A stretch of 64,000 nt of DNA, taken from positions 792,011-856,010 of the forward strand of contig NC_035926.1 in the NCBI RefSeq assembly GCF_000348985.1. Direction: 5' to 3'. Positions 1-10,543 of this stretch are shown here, one piece after another; positions within the stretch are counted from its first letter, which is position 1; the number at the start of each line of letters is the position of its first letter. The DNA comes from Huiozyma naganishii CBS 8797. Taxonomy: Eukaryota; Ascomycota; Saccharomycetes; Saccharomycetales; Saccharomycetaceae. The notes beneath the pieces were generated by a model that searched no databases, was not told where the DNA came from, and was given only the letters and a program-made list of their open reading frames with translations. Both the position numbers and the translations under genes were made by a program.

Positions 1-188
1 TACCTTCAAAAATAAAATCCAATCATCAATTAAAAGTTATTTCATTCGATTATCTAACTAATAATACACAAAAGCAATAAAACCTAGCGGCAAACACAAA
101 TAAGCGTATATTTTCTTTCAACTTTTCAAAGGAAGCACTTTTCAGTTTGACTTTCAAGGTTTCAAGGTCTATACTTTACTTTCTCAAC

Positions 189-1337
189 ATGGTACCATTC
201 AAAAATACCATTTGCTGGCTGATTATAATATGTGGATTTTTGACACAATTACTGCTTTATATACCAAGTTTTACATGCACTAATGATAAAGCACTTCCAA
301 TTTGCATGCCACAATTTTCTTTCGAAGTTGTGAAGGATTCTAGACTTTCTTCTGGGTTAACTCTGGGGTTCAGAGAGTTTTTAGGAGCTCTGTCGTATTT
401 CGCCTATAACATGGGTTGGAGCAGTAGCCACTCTAAAGAAAATGATAAAATATATGAGTGGGAAGAACTGATAGACACATTCGACCCTGGGAACAGATAC
501 TATGCCAATTATGGAGGTTTTTGTAAGTATAACGGCAGTCGGAAAGTAGCCTGTTTCTCGAATAATGGTTATGGACCTAATGTTTTCGCGATTCTGGCTC
601 AGGATTTTGGTATCCAGTTGGGCAACTTATCGTTGTCAAATTCCAACAGTTCCTTGACATTTGGAAGTCAGTTTACTTACTCGTTTATGTCTATTGTTAA
701 ACACTTGAAACGCTACATTAGCACGCATTGGTTTGACGATAGCGTTATTAGCAGCTTAGTGCCAATGTACAAAAAAATACAAGAAGATTTACTCCACTTC
801 AATAATGTTATAATCATAATTGCATGGTTCTTGAAATTTAACAAAATAGTCTTCATTGTTTTCCTGTTAGAATTTGTAGCGAGCATTGCTTGTACACTCT
901 GGTTTCTCTGCTCTTTTGGCGTCATTAAAATATGTCGTTATAAAGGGGCATATGCAAATCCAGGTTCCGTGTACATTATTATCATATTCATGGCATTCAC
1001 CACGGCGTCATTCATACTTTCCATTTGTTTACAGGGCACTCTTGGTATCTTAAACCAGGACCCGAATAATTTCCAAAATGACAAATTCACATTAATACAG
1101 GCAAAAGTGGGCAGTGGCTTTATTATCACTTGCGTTAGGTATGCCATGCAAGTTTCGGTTGTCATTATCACAGCTGCCTTGCTGTGTCTAAACATTCCAA
1201 AAAGGAAAAAGAAGAAACGGCAAGCGTCTGATGAAATCTCAGAATACGAGGAAGCCAACGGTAAAATGTTCGATACAACTTTACCTCCAGTAGAGTTTAC
1301 GGTAGACGAAGAGGGCAATGATACATTTGGAGTATAA
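189..1337 (+). CDS. SMA2: Sma2-like prospore membrane assembly protein
   Basis: Encodes 382 residues. The family acts in prospore membrane assembly during sporulation. The sequence shows an N-terminal hydrophobic segment (about residues 5-28), a cysteine-containing lumenal region with the pattern FTCTN..LPIC and YGGFCKY, then three membrane segments near residues 218-250, 270-295 and 318-345, followed by a basic KRKKKKR stretch and an acidic tail. This four-helix, claudin-like layout matches S. cerevisiae Sma2 (369 aa), including the VGSGFI motif before the last helix. The open frame extends upstream to a TTG at 147, but the ATG at 189 aligns with the known start. Adjacent ERV41 in the same orientation repeats the S. 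cerevisiae order. The paralogous family of Ecm7 is the main alternative; synteny favours SMA2. Confidence 0.85.
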   Translation: MVPFKNTICWLIIICGFLTQLLLYIPSFTCTNDKALPICMPQFSFEVVKDSRLSSGLTLGFREFLGALSYFAYNMGWSSSHSKENDKIYEWEELIDTFDPGNRYYANYGGFCKYNGSRKVACFSNNGYGPNVFAILAQDFGIQLGNLSLSNSNSSLTFGSQFTYSFMSIVKHLKRYISTHWFDDSVISSLVPMYKKIQEDLLHFNNVIIIIAWFLKFNKIVFIVFLLEFVASIACTLWFLCSFGVIKICRYKGAYANPGSVYIIIIFMAFTTASFILSICLQGTLGILNQDPNNFQNDKFTLIQAKVGSGFIITCVRYAMQVSVVIITAALLCLNIPKRKKKKRQASDEISEYEEANGKMFDTTLPPVEFTVDEEGNDTFGV

Positions 1338-1654
1338 CATATATTCGTATTTTCATATATAGCATAACCAAAAATACACCAATTTAAACCGCATAAAAAG
1401 TTTTAAAAACAAACCTGTGTGTGTTAACGTACGAGCAGTATATCCAAACCCTGATCATGCTCTATTCAACCACGTTTTAGAATGGCACGGTATTCAAGAT
1501 GCCTCAGAAAATCTTGTTCCGCTGCTTCCTGCGATTAAGATCAAAATTTAAAAAAAATTGTCGTTTTAATAATGAGACACGTTTGCACTCAATGTCTATT
1601 CATGAAGAGTGCCGCGTTAACTCACCGAGCCAAAGCTGTACCAAACACATTGAA

Positions 1655-2815
1655 ATGGCGGGGCTGAGGACTTTTGATGCTTTCCGTATGTGAATTGCTT
1701 GTTGTGTTGTTCATCAACACTGTCTCTCCATTCAATATTCTTTTACTAACAGACAATATATGAATATATTAACAGCCAAAACGGAGGAACAGTATAAGCA
1801 GAAGTCGTCTAAGGGGGGACTGACATCCATCCTAACGTATCTGTTTCTGATATTTATTGCCTATAGTGAGTTTGGGAGTTATTTTGGAGGGTACCTTGAT
1901 CAGCAGTACATCGTTGACTCTGAATTGCGAGAAGATGTAGAGCTGAACTTGGATGTTTTTGTTCACATGCCGTGCGATTTTATCCATGTAAATGTGAGAG
2001 ACTCCACGTTTGACCGGAAGATTGTTTCTGAGGAACTGAAGTTTGAAGACATGCCCTTCTTTATACCTTACGACACCAAAGTGAATGATATTCCAGAGAT
2101 AATTACTCCAGAAATGGATGAAATTCTCGGTGAGGCTATCCCAGCAAGTTTTAGAGAAAAGGTGGATATGAGACTGTACTACGACGAGAATGACCCCGAC
2201 ACTCATCACCATCTGCCAGAATTCAACGGCTGTCATATTTTTGGGTCTATCCCTGTCAATCGTGTTAGAGGTGAGTTCCAAATCACTGCTAAGGGATTAG
2301 GCTATAGAGATATGAATGCTGCCCCCAAGGAAAAGATAAACTTTGCGCATGTGATAAACGAGTGGTCATTTGGTGACTTTTATCCATATATCGATAATCC
2401 TTTGGACGCCACCGCGAAGTTTGATAAAGATGACCCTCTTACCGCCTTCGTGTACTATCTTTCAGTGGTTCCCACCATCTATCAAAAGCTTGGTGCTGAA
2501 GTTGATACCAACCAGTATTCTGTCAGTGAGTACCGTTTCAATAGTACTGATAAGACTTTCAGAGACACTGGGTACGTTCCTGGCATCTTTTTTAGATATA
2601 ATTTTGAAAGTTTGTCCATTGTGATGACCGATAGGAGGTTGTCTTTTCTGCAGTTTATTGTTAGACTTGTTGCCATCATGTCGTTTGCCGTATACATTGC
2701 TTCATGGATATTCATTTTAACAGATACTCTATTGGTATATTTTATGGGACCAAAATGGTCATTGCGTTACCAGCCTGAAGTTCAATCCCACGGTATATTA
2801 GAGGGCAAAAGATAG
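1655..2815 (+). CDS. ERV41: Erv41, COPII vesicle cargo-receptor subunit (spliced)
   Basis: Two exons, 1655-1685 and 1776-2815, giving 356 residues. Erv41 forms a complex with Erv46 that cycles between ER and Golgi and helps retrieve or select cargo. Exon 1 encodes MAGLRTFDAF, which matches the S. cerevisiae N terminus, and a Pro codon is split across the junction. Exon 2 holds the first membrane segment (LTSILTYLFLIFIAYSEFG), the long lumenal domain with the PFFIPYDTKVNDI and ITPEMDEILGEAIPA blocks, and a second membrane segment near residues 305-330. Length is close to the 352 aa of S. cerevisiae. Without splicing the frame would start at a false ATG inside the intron at 1760. Confidence 0.95.
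1686..1775 (+). other. ERV41: Spliceosomal intron of ERV41
   Basis: The 90 nt intron has a canonical GTATGT donor at 1686-1691, a perfect TACTAAC branch site at 1744-1750 and an AACAG acceptor ending at 1775. An earlier AG at 1751-1752 lies directly after the branch point and is too close to be used. S. cerevisiae ERV41 also carries a 5' intron, so the position is conserved. Confidence 0.93.
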
Positions 2816-2887
2816 CATATTTAGTTGGAGTAGGGTCTTCAATATCTTACTATATGTAGGTAAATACATACATAGAATTATTAAAGT

Positions 2888-4267
2888 TTATGCATCCTGG
2901 GTCCCGGGCATACCTTCAAATAATTTGCCGTAACATGGCGACCTCAGGTTCCTGAAATGCTCGTAGCAGTCATCGACATACAAAGATAACCCGCATAAAT
3001 AACAGAACAAAGATCCACAAACTTCACACTTCATTCTGTTACAACCCTCACTCCTCTGTACCACTAGTCTACAATTTGGACATCTTTGAAGATCAGAGCC
3101 TTCCTCCTGAATTGCCAACTCCAAAAGTTTATCTGCTGTGTACTCGCTAGAGGCCAACTCGAGTATTCGTTTCCCAAACTGGATTTCAAGTTCCTTTTTT
3201 CTCTGATCCGTCAACTCTTTGTCCAAATACTCCTCCAAAGTTTCAGATGCAATCAAAACCTTCCTTCCACATGCATTATTGTAACCATGCCACGAATGGA
3301 GGCAGTCGAAGCAAAATGTAAAATCACACTGAGTACAATTCATTAGTACATCATCCAAATCATTCTTAATGCACCACTTACCGCATCTCGGACAGGTGGT
3401 GCATGCATATGGAGAATATTTGGACAGTTTCGTAGCATTCTGAGCAAAAAACAAAGCTTCGTATCGTTTACAGACTTCATCCGTTAATATTCCATCGAAA
3501 AAATCAAAGGGGATTGCCGGAGTAAATAACGCTCGTTTTAGCTGCGAGAAACTCTGAAAGTTCGATAGATCTAGATCGTCAAATTTACATTCTGGGCATC
3601 TCACATTGGTAATCCTCCCTTCATCAATCATTGTAGTGTAGTAATTTTTTGTACAAGCGACGCAGAGGAAGTGGGATTTACTTGAACACGGAAATTTAAT
3701 CATTTTGTCTCCCTTCTGGGTTTCCATACAAATACAGCAGTGGAAGTTCGTCTTACTTCTTTCCTCCTCATCAAGAACGTTGAGGAGTTCTTTATAGTTA
3801 TCATATTCTTCTTTGGTTTGGCACTTTCTTTCATTATTTGGAAACAGCAGGCACCCACAATCATTCAGGAGAAACCCAAATATAAGCATCAGAAGAGGTG
3901 TGTCTATATCAAAACTTTCATTACTTGGATCAGTCAGATGGCCAAACTCGTGTCGTATCGCATGAAGTATTTCCGATTTGTCCTCCTCCCCCATCCAAGG
4001 AGATTCAAGTTCAAGACTAATTCCATTCAGTAAATTAGGATATTTCTCCAAGGGACATATTTTGAACTTTAAAACATTATTGGGAAGCTTCTCCAGTTTC
4101 ACATCGGGCTCATTATTATATGTAACGCGAACGTCTTCTTGTCCCGATTGAATATTGAAAGGCAAAGTACCTGTTAGAGTCTTATTTTCTTGCAAAGTTT
4201 GGAGTTCCGGGTACATATCAACTAGGATTTCGAGGTCCCTTTCTAGTCGTAAGTTATGAGATGACAT
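2888..4267 (-). CDS. ITT1: Itt1, RING-between-RING protein, translation termination inhibitor
   Basis: Encodes 459 residues, close to the 464 of S. cerevisiae. Itt1 binds release factors eRF1 and eRF3 and affects stop-codon readthrough. An N-terminal RWD-like region covers about residues 1-120. It is followed by RING1 (CCICMETQKGD, then CVAC and CPEC), the in-between-RING segment (CPRCGKWC, CTQCDFTFC, HSWHG) and RING2 (CPNCRLVVQRSEGCNRMKC, CGSLFCYLCG). Together they form the RBR E3-ligase architecture. The ATG at 4267 is the natural start. It is convergent with ERV41, with 72 bp between stops, as in the S. cerevisiae order. Confidence 0.92.
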   Translation of the reverse strand: MSSHNLRLERDLEILVDMYPELQTLQENKTLTGTLPFNIQSGQEDVRVTYNNEPDVKLEKLPNNVLKFKICPLEKYPNLLNGISLELESPWMGEEDKSEILHAIRHEFGHLTDPSNESFDIDTPLLMLIFGFLLNDCGCLLFPNNERKCQTKEEYDNYKELLNVLDEEERSKTNFHCCICMETQKGDKMIKFPCSSKSHFLCVACTKNYYTTMIDEGRITNVRCPECKFDDLDLSNFQSFSQLKRALFTPAIPFDFFDGILTDEVCKRYEALFFAQNATKLSKYSPYACTTCPRCGKWCIKNDLDDVLMNCTQCDFTFCFDCLHSWHGYNNACGRKVLIASETLEEYLDKELTDQRKKELEIQFGKRILELASSEYTADKLLELAIQEEGSDLQRCPNCRLVVQRSEGCNRMKCEVCGSLFCYLCGLSLYVDDCYEHFRNLRSPCYGKLFEGMPGTQDA

Positions 4268-4540
4268 CTAGAAGCACAACCGGTACTGTAGTGTTTGATG
4301 TCATGCTATGACACCTTGGTGATCTACTACTGAAAAGCTTCCAAGATAAAGTTACCATTTTGAATAAAATTTTATTTATTAGATTCAACTTTTCCAACAT
4401 TTTTCTTTCATTGCCAAATGTTAAGTTGTAATACCTCTTTCGAATTCATACTACTTTCAGAACTAGATAGGGATGTAATTAAAGAATGTGTATAAAAACT
4501 GTCTTATATTCTTATTCATGCGGTATGTGTACTTATACGA

Positions 4541-4830
4541 ACTATATCAGTTGTAGTTACGTGTTTGAGCATTCGTAATTGGGGGGTTTAGCATTCAGAG
4601 ATGTTCTTGAAAGATGTCGAAGCTGACGCTTTGCACTTTATATACGTTCCAGAGCACGTCAATGCCCAGATGTTCTCTTTAGAATTCGGTCCTGTCTCTT
4701 TTACCGAACTATATTTCATATGGTATTGAGTCATGCGCCCATTACAAGGAGATATTCACGATTTATCCTTGCACAAAAGTTACAATATCGACTTGCAAAA
4801 TAACACGTTCAATGTGAAGAAGAAGGAATA
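4541..4830 (+). pseudogene. Broken copy A of an unidentified dispersed element
   Basis: The ITT1-POB3 gap (about 720 bp) is nearly empty in S. cerevisiae but here contains a segment related to two others at 51291-51723 and 60361-60742. Shared landmarks are TATATCAGTTG in the upstream part, TCTTGAAAGATGTCG at about 4605, a TTTATATACGTTCC block, GAGTCATG near 4729 and ATTTATCCT near 4760. Read from 4601, one frame gives MFLKDVEADALHFIYVPEH and continues to a TGA. After a one-base shift the downstream YKEIFTIYP resembles YKRSSTIYP in copy B. The conserved residues LKDV.AD.L.FIYVP suggest an ancient coding frame, now frameshifted. I do not recognise the family. Confidence 0.55.
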
Positions 4831-4991
4831 GTTACTTGATAACGTTTTACCTTACAGATTTAGCCAAAAACTGCTGAGCATGACTTAAGTAAAGAGGTCC
4901 ACAGGTTGAAAGTATAACTTAAACTACCGATATATCAAGTACCACTTATAAAATTTCCAAAAAGAAACCAAATACTGCACGGTACTGACAA

Positions 4992-6626
4992 TCATTCGGT
5001 TTTAGGTTTTTTGGAGGGTCTGTTACTTCCGTCGCCGGAAAGTTCAGCGTCATCGCCGTCGTCGCTCATAGAGGCATCCGAGTTGAATTCCTCTGCGACG
5101 TCATCATCTTCACCACCAGAACTCACGTGGAAATCTTCATCAACCGATTCATCGTCCTCGCCGGCAGACCCCATATTAATATCACCGTCCTCGTCGCTGT
5201 CCGATCCCAATGCAGTCTGTAGCCTTTCCTGTGCTTCCTTCTCCTCATTCTTTACTCTCAATCCCTTTGATTTCAAGAACTGTTCCAATAACTGTTGCTC
5301 CTCTTTGCTAATGTTACCAAACGTGGTCGAACCTCTATTCATACGTAGCACCACCTCCAGATCAAAAGTTCTTGCCGATGTAGACGTCTGACCAGCTCTA
5401 GAGATGTTCACTGAGCTGACATCTGAGAACGGGATATATAGGGTTGGTTTTGTCAAAAAGAAGAAGGCGTTATCCAACGGATACAGGTAGCCCTCATTTG
5501 CCTTGTAGGAACACGAAACTGCACACTGTTCATATTTGGATTTATATTCACCTGGAATGATGACCCTGCGGTCCGTGAGTCCCTTCAAGACGTGACTGAT
5601 CACGATATGGGTCTTTGCGTCGTAATGTTTCTTCAACTTGTCCTTGTAATGTGCCTCGTACTCATCATCATCAATGTTTAACTGTACCTCAGTTTCCTCC
5701 TCGTTTTGGAACTGGAGCACCAAAAATGGGTACGAGGTTTGACCTTGACGCAATGGTGGATCGATGGCAAGGACAAGCAAGTGATGGATGTCATCTGCCT
5801 TGGGCAAAGAAACGATTCTTTGAATTTGACGGTATTGTAGTTTGTACTCGTACGTCTTACCTCTCAATCTTATAGTGTCCTTGTAAATGTCGACATCATA
5901 ACGGCCTCTAGGTGTTGCAAAGAAGATGTCCTGGAAGGAAACAATGACATCCCCTGCTGTTTCACCTATGTCGGCCCTCTCCCTCAACTCCTCGTAAAAG
6001 GATTCAGCTACAGTCTTCTCAGTAGGAGTCTGCGAGTCACCTTCCGCTGCCGCGGGGATGGAACCATCCGTCTCGTTGTCTGCAATAACACCTGGAATAT
6101 AGAATCTCATTTCCACAAGCTCATCCCCAGCAGGTTGATAGTTCTCATCTTGTAGGTTGAATTCAATACCAACCTCGTTTTTGGCAGTCAGATTGGTGTT
6201 GTTAATCCTGGAGTATGGGATTTCAAAGGTTGGTTTCCCATTCAGAGCAAATACCAGTTCATTCCTGGCAAGGTCTGTCTTCCCCCAGTTCCACCCTCTA
6301 AGTGAGTGCTCCTTATGTTCCAATTGGATGTTGAACCTCCGGTGGAAATCACCTTTGACCAAGTTGAAATCTTCCGGCGTGAACCCGTCCAGTTGCAAAA
6401 CACCCTGATTTTTTGTGTTGATCTTCAATTCGTAGCCTCTCGCGCCCCTGCTCCACTGGATAGCGGACAACTCTGTGGCTGGCAACAGGAATGGCTGTCT
6501 CAACTGGGCAGCAGCAGCGGAACCACCACTAGTCGCCGGTTTCCAACCGAGACCGGAATCTGCAATACGGAACCTACCACCAAACTTAGACTGGTTCAGA
6601 TAAATACGATCAAAGTCGGTGCTCAT
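4992..6626 (-). CDS. POB3: Pob3, FACT histone chaperone subunit (SSRP1 homologue)
   Basis: Encodes 544 residues. Pob3 pairs with Spt16 to form FACT, which reorganises nucleosomes during transcription and replication. The N-terminal MSTDFDRIYLNQSKF is almost identical to the S. cerevisiae start. It is followed by the dimerisation domain, the SSRP1 and tandem PH domains (about residues 230-470; NISRAGQTS and GYLYPLDNAFFFL blocks) and an acidic tail with SDSDEDGDINMGSAGEDDESVDED ending in the basic RPSKKPKTE. As in fungi generally, the HMG box of animal SSRP1 is absent and is supplied by Nhp6. The open frame runs upstream to a GTG at 6635, but the ATG at 6626 matches the known protein. Confidence 0.97.
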   Translation of the reverse strand: MSTDFDRIYLNQSKFGGRFRIADSGLGWKPATSGGSAAAAQLRQPFLLPATELSAIQWSRGARGYELKINTKNQGVLQLDGFTPEDFNLVKGDFHRRFNIQLEHKEHSLRGWNWGKTDLARNELVFALNGKPTFEIPYSRINNTNLTAKNEVGIEFNLQDENYQPAGDELVEMRFYIPGVIADNETDGSIPAAAEGDSQTPTEKTVAESFYEELRERADIGETAGDVIVSFQDIFFATPRGRYDVDIYKDTIRLRGKTYEYKLQYRQIQRIVSLPKADDIHHLLVLAIDPPLRQGQTSYPFLVLQFQNEEETEVQLNIDDDEYEAHYKDKLKKHYDAKTHIVISHVLKGLTDRRVIIPGEYKSKYEQCAVSCSYKANEGYLYPLDNAFFFLTKPTLYIPFSDVSSVNISRAGQTSTSARTFDLEVVLRMNRGSTTFGNISKEEQQLLEQFLKSKGLRVKNEEKEAQERLQTALGSDSDEDGDINMGSAGEDDESVDEDFHVSSGGEDDDVAEEFNSDASMSDDGDDAELSGDGSNRPSKKPKTE

Positions 6627-6831
6627 ACTGTCCACGGTTTGCCCAGGTCAACACTAGAAGTGGATACACAACTGAGTATCAAATGACAAGTGACGGGAAT
6701 AGCAACATCTCCTCTAACATCAAAGAAAAAAAATATTATATGTCTATTCAATGTATGTAGTTGATGCACCAAGATGTACTTTTCCGGAAACGTTGCTGGC
6801 AGACACGTGGTGTTGACCACCCTACTGCCTC

Positions 6832-8586
6832 TTACATAGCCTGTTCGATACCACGTAGGAATGCAACAAGACCTACGGCACCTGGGTCCTCTACGTTGGC
6901 AGAGTCGCCGACGTAGGAGGCCCTACCAAATTTGGCAGAGAAAGTGGCAGTCGACTTGGCACCCTTGTCGGCGGCATCCACCGCTTTGTGGAAGTCCCTA
7001 GAGGCGGCAAACTCCTTGACAAACGGTTCCAATGCATCCACCATTGTGGATGAACCCTTCCTTGCCCTCGTGTACTTGTACAAAGTCTCCAGCGATGTCT
7101 GCAGTGCAGCGGCAACTGTTTCCTTCGTGACAGGGTCATCCTTTGCCTTCAACAAGCTTATTAACCCATGGGAGAAACCGGAAACTAGGATGGAGTACAG
7201 CCCACCAGAAGTCCCACCCATGGCTTTCTCGATGTTTTCTGAAATTTGAGACACGGTCTCAGAAAGAGTGGAGCCCGCAAAGTTGGGCAAATCCTCGGTG
7301 ATCCCCTTGACACCGGCGACCAGAGTGTACCCACAGTCACCATCACCAACTTGTGTGTCCAAGGAGGTGATATGGGGTTCGCACTTGATGACCTCCTTAG
7401 CACCTGCTTGCATCCAGCGGGAGAGTTGGTCAAAATCGTAGGAGCCTACAGCTTTCACTTGAGTCTTTGTTTGCAGTAGATCACGGTTAACCTTTGGAGG
7501 GTCCCTTGGTTCAAAAACACCAATTGGCCAACCAGGCGCATCTGTGCGTAGATTAACCAATGATTCAATATCGGTGACGCCTGGGAATTTCTGTTGCAGG
7601 GTCTTGTTCGCCCGGGACAAATTCAAGAGAGTGATGCTAAACCCGTTACCGTTGAATGCAGTCATCACGGTCCCTGCAATGACTTTCTTTGGGGTAATCC
7701 CGTGGTGCTTCTCCAAGAGGTCAACTGAAATAGCCGTAATCGAGGATATGATGAAATTGGAGACACCACCCAGATTATTCACCAACAGAAGAACTTCGTC
7801 GTTCTTGTCGAAGGGCACAAATGCTCTGTCGGCGTCGTTGGGGTCCAACAACTTGGGCAACATGTAGTTGCAAATCAGGTCCTCCGTGGCTGGAATCGGC
7901 TCCAAAGTTTGCACACCTGGTTCATTGTGGATACCCATTCCAAGTTCCATCTGATTGTTGTTCAATTCAGTCTCAAACTTCCTTCCAGGCACTTTGCAGT
8001 GGTCGAGGGAGGCACCGATGGTCACCAGATTATCAGTGACCAATTGGGCCACCTGTGCTGTTCCTTGAAGTCCGTGTTCAGCAGAATGCAGTTGGGCAAA
8101 CGCACCAGTAATTTTGTGGACAAGGACAGTCCCAGCAAGCGCTCTGCGACCAACCATGGCACCTTTCTCCCTACCGACGGCGACATCGTCCCCTACAGTG
8201 ACCACTTGGCAATCTATCCCCAAAGAGCGGGCTCTCTCCGCGGACAGACCAAAGTGCAGCACGTCCCCAGTGTAGTTCTTCACAATCAGAAGGACACCCT
8301 TGTTCGAATTCGCCTCGGCAAGAACTTCAATCCCCTTCAAGATTTGCCCCGTGCTTGGACTTGCAAAGATATCACCACAGACAGCACCGGTAAGCATCCC
8401 GTTGCCCACGAACCCGGCATGTGTTGGCTCATGACCGGATCCACCACCAGCAAGCAGTGCAACCGCATTGGGGTCACTGCTACGGTAGAGGACCCTTTCT
8501 TCAGGGAGTAACCGCAACTGAGGGTTCGCCAAAGCAAACCCTCTCAAGGCGGTACCAATTGGATCTGTAACTTCAAAGGACTTCAT
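6832..8586 (-). CDS. DAK1: Dihydroxyacetone kinase
   Basis: Encodes 584 residues, the usual length. It phosphorylates dihydroxyacetone to DHAP, detoxifying DHA and serving the glycerol dehydrogenase route. The N-terminal DhaK domain (about 1-350) has the glycine-rich LLAGGGSGHEPTHAGFVG and the MGIHNEPG motif whose His220 is the residue that binds DHA covalently in the family. The C-terminal DhaL ATP-binding domain (about 385-584) has DTQVGDGDCGYTL, supplying the Mg-chelating aspartates, and MGGTSGGLYSIL. It is divergent from COG8 across 188 bp. S. cerevisiae has a second gene, DAK2; synteny with POB3 and COG8 identifies this as DAK1. Confidence 0.96.
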   Translation of the reverse strand: MKSFEVTDPIGTALRGFALANPQLRLLPEERVLYRSSDPNAVALLAGGGSGHEPTHAGFVGNGMLTGAVCGDIFASPSTGQILKGIEVLAEANSNKGVLLIVKNYTGDVLHFGLSAERARSLGIDCQVVTVGDDVAVGREKGAMVGRRALAGTVLVHKITGAFAQLHSAEHGLQGTAQVAQLVTDNLVTIGASLDHCKVPGRKFETELNNNQMELGMGIHNEPGVQTLEPIPATEDLICNYMLPKLLDPNDADRAFVPFDKNDEVLLLVNNLGGVSNFIISSITAISVDLLEKHHGITPKKVIAGTVMTAFNGNGFSITLLNLSRANKTLQQKFPGVTDIESLVNLRTDAPGWPIGVFEPRDPPKVNRDLLQTKTQVKAVGSYDFDQLSRWMQAGAKEVIKCEPHITSLDTQVGDGDCGYTLVAGVKGITEDLPNFAGSTLSETVSQISENIEKAMGGTSGGLYSILVSGFSHGLISLLKAKDDPVTKETVAAALQTSLETLYKYTRARKGSSTMVDALEPFVKEFAASRDFHKAVDAADKGAKSTATFSAKFGRASYVGDSANVEDPGAVGLVAFLRGIEQAM

Positions 8587-8774
8587 ACTCTATTTGCTCT
8601 GCACTCTGCGTCTATACACTATTGTGTGACCAGGTTTTGTTTTCCGACACCACCCTCGTTAAACCATGTTAAGTGAGATGCGTTTCTTATATATAATAAC
8701 GAGTCTTTCGAGAACCGTACGTTGTTACTTACAGAGACGGTGTGAGGAATCTGGTAAGACCCATTGGCGGAGCG

Positions 8775-10169
8775 ATGGACGTTGTATTGGATAAGCTGAA
8801 TGTTGCCACTGGCGATAGTGCAGGTCAGAGTGTCGCCCTTGCCTTTCTCGAGGAGACTTTACAATGCGAAGGCAGGGACTACGCAACGTACTTTTCGTCC
8901 CACGCCGTGGAGGGCACTGTCGTCGAGGCCGCTTCTGAGATCCAAGCACAATTGAGCTCGTTGGAGCGAGAGTTACGTGTGATGCTTGTGCGGAATAAAG
9001 ATGCTGTCTCGCGAGAGTTGTTGGGGGAGAACACCAGCGGCCGCGTGTTGGAAGACTTGCGGAAGAACCTGGATCCGCTTTGGGAACTAGATCCCAGAGC
9101 AGTAGAGGGCTCGACTAAACAGAACCTTGCTGGTGATAGTACTTCTGCTCAGCGCGATGGACCAGACAAGCACTCCGTTGCTGGCGATGAGAACGACGAG
9201 CTGTTTGCTGGCGACGCCCGAGGAACGTCTTCTCAGAGTCACTTGGACGAGTTTCATCTAGCTGTTGAGTCGCTACGTGAACGTGTGTCTCTTAAGGAAA
9301 AGAATGATACTCATCAGGGCCATCTGATGACTATTCTAGAACATTGGGATAACATTGCCGCGCTGATGGAACTACCCTTTCTGCTAATGACCTGCATTAG
9401 AACTGGTCACTACCAGGAGGCGATCCTGCTGTTCGGCCACACGAAGACGTTACAGATGAAATTCCCAGAGTCGTCACTTGTACAGGACATTTGCAAGAAT
9501 GTTCTGCGAGAGATCAGGGGCACGATGCTGAACGGGCTTGTGAACCTTCTGACGACGAACCTGACCGTGAACTCGATCAAGAAGATTTTGAAATACGTGG
9601 CCGTGATACCGCCGTTTGACTCGGACAGCAACAAAGGCGACAACAACTTGCTGCTCACAGTGTACCTCTCGATGCGGTACAAGTTCATCAAGAGCGAGAT
9701 TGAATCGTACACACTCGACAACAGGGCGAACGAGTCCCTCCTCGAGATCACTCTCAAGAGGAAAATAGAGGTCATTAGAGAACACCTGTACAGCTCAATA
9801 AACGTGTACACCAAGGCGTTCAACGTGAAGACGGTACCCGTGACCATCCCACTGAACGAAGAACTCACCGCCCAAGACTCACAGACAAGTGCGACCACCA
9901 CCGTGTCTCACGAGACATCGCCCTTACTACTACAATTCTTGCACAACTGCACGAGCTTCCTGCTGGACGAGTTGCAGAGAGCACCTCCGCAAGCCCTCAC
10001 ACACTCGATCTGCCTACAGCTCGTCTACTGCTCCTTCCGCCTCGGCGACCTCAACGCCAACTACCATACGCTCTTCACGAACGAACTCTACGAGCGCACA
10101 ATATATTCCCGCGAGGACATCGCAGAAGCAATAGAGAAGCGCTCAGAACTGGCAACCCACTACAGCTAG
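8775..10169 (+). CDS. COG8: Cog8, conserved oligomeric Golgi complex subunit
   Basis: Encodes 464 residues from the ATG at 8775; the open frame starts earlier at a GTG (8742). The product belongs to the Dor1/Cog8 family in lobe B of the COG tether for intra-Golgi retrograde vesicles. Recognisable parts are DYATYFSSHAVEG near the N terminus, a predicted helical segment with SSLERELRVML, and the Dor1 core LMELPFLLMTCIRTGHYQEAI followed by the LLTVYLSMRYKFIKSEIE region. It is clearly shorter than the S. cerevisiae protein (607 aa as I recall), mostly from a shorter C-terminal half. No frameshift is evident. It is flanked by DAK1 and TCB3 as in S. cerevisiae. Confidence 0.88.
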   Translation: MDVVLDKLNVATGDSAGQSVALAFLEETLQCEGRDYATYFSSHAVEGTVVEAASEIQAQLSSLERELRVMLVRNKDAVSRELLGENTSGRVLEDLRKNLDPLWELDPRAVEGSTKQNLAGDSTSAQRDGPDKHSVAGDENDELFAGDARGTSSQSHLDEFHLAVESLRERVSLKEKNDTHQGHLMTILEHWDNIAALMELPFLLMTCIRTGHYQEAILLFGHTKTLQMKFPESSLVQDICKNVLREIRGTMLNGLVNLLTTNLTVNSIKKILKYVAVIPPFDSDSNKGDNNLLLTVYLSMRYKFIKSEIESYTLDNRANESLLEITLKRKIEVIREHLYSSINVYTKAFNVKTVPVTIPLNEELTAQDSQTSATTTVSHETSPLLLQFLHNCTSFLLDELQRAPPQALTHSICLQLVYCSFRLGDLNANYHTLFTNELYERTIYSREDIAEAIEKRSELATHYS

Positions 10170-10347
10170 TCACAGCTCGTCCAGGTCATCGAGGCCATCG
10201 GTCCAAGTGTCTCTGGGTTGCCTGTGTTACCCAGCCGCTGAAAATTACGTCAAAAATTGAAGCAGAAAATAAAGGATACGAACCTCTCGAGGATTAAAGG
10301 CAGCGGGGGGTGGGGTGCAAAGGTTCCGCTAAGGGGACCAGTGGCTG

Positions 10348-10356
10348 GAGTATATA
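10348..10356 (+). promoter_or_regulatory. Candidate TATA box of TCB3
   Basis: A TATATATA run lies about 190 bp upstream of the TCB3 ATG in the 374 bp COG8-TCB3 gap. Placement is typical of yeast TATA elements. No other motif was recognised in this gap. Confidence 0.45.
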
Positions 10357-10543
10357 TACGTGTACATTGTGTCAGTATAGTGAACTTGAAGCACACTCTC
10401 TGATAGCAGTTCTTTACCGATACCTTTTTTGCAATCCTTTGCTGCATACTCGCGCCATATTTTATTTTTGGTTGTTTCGCTTTGCTCACTTACGTATAAA
10501 TCTTAGCAGTTGCAGGGAATAACTTGGAATATACGAGGTTACA

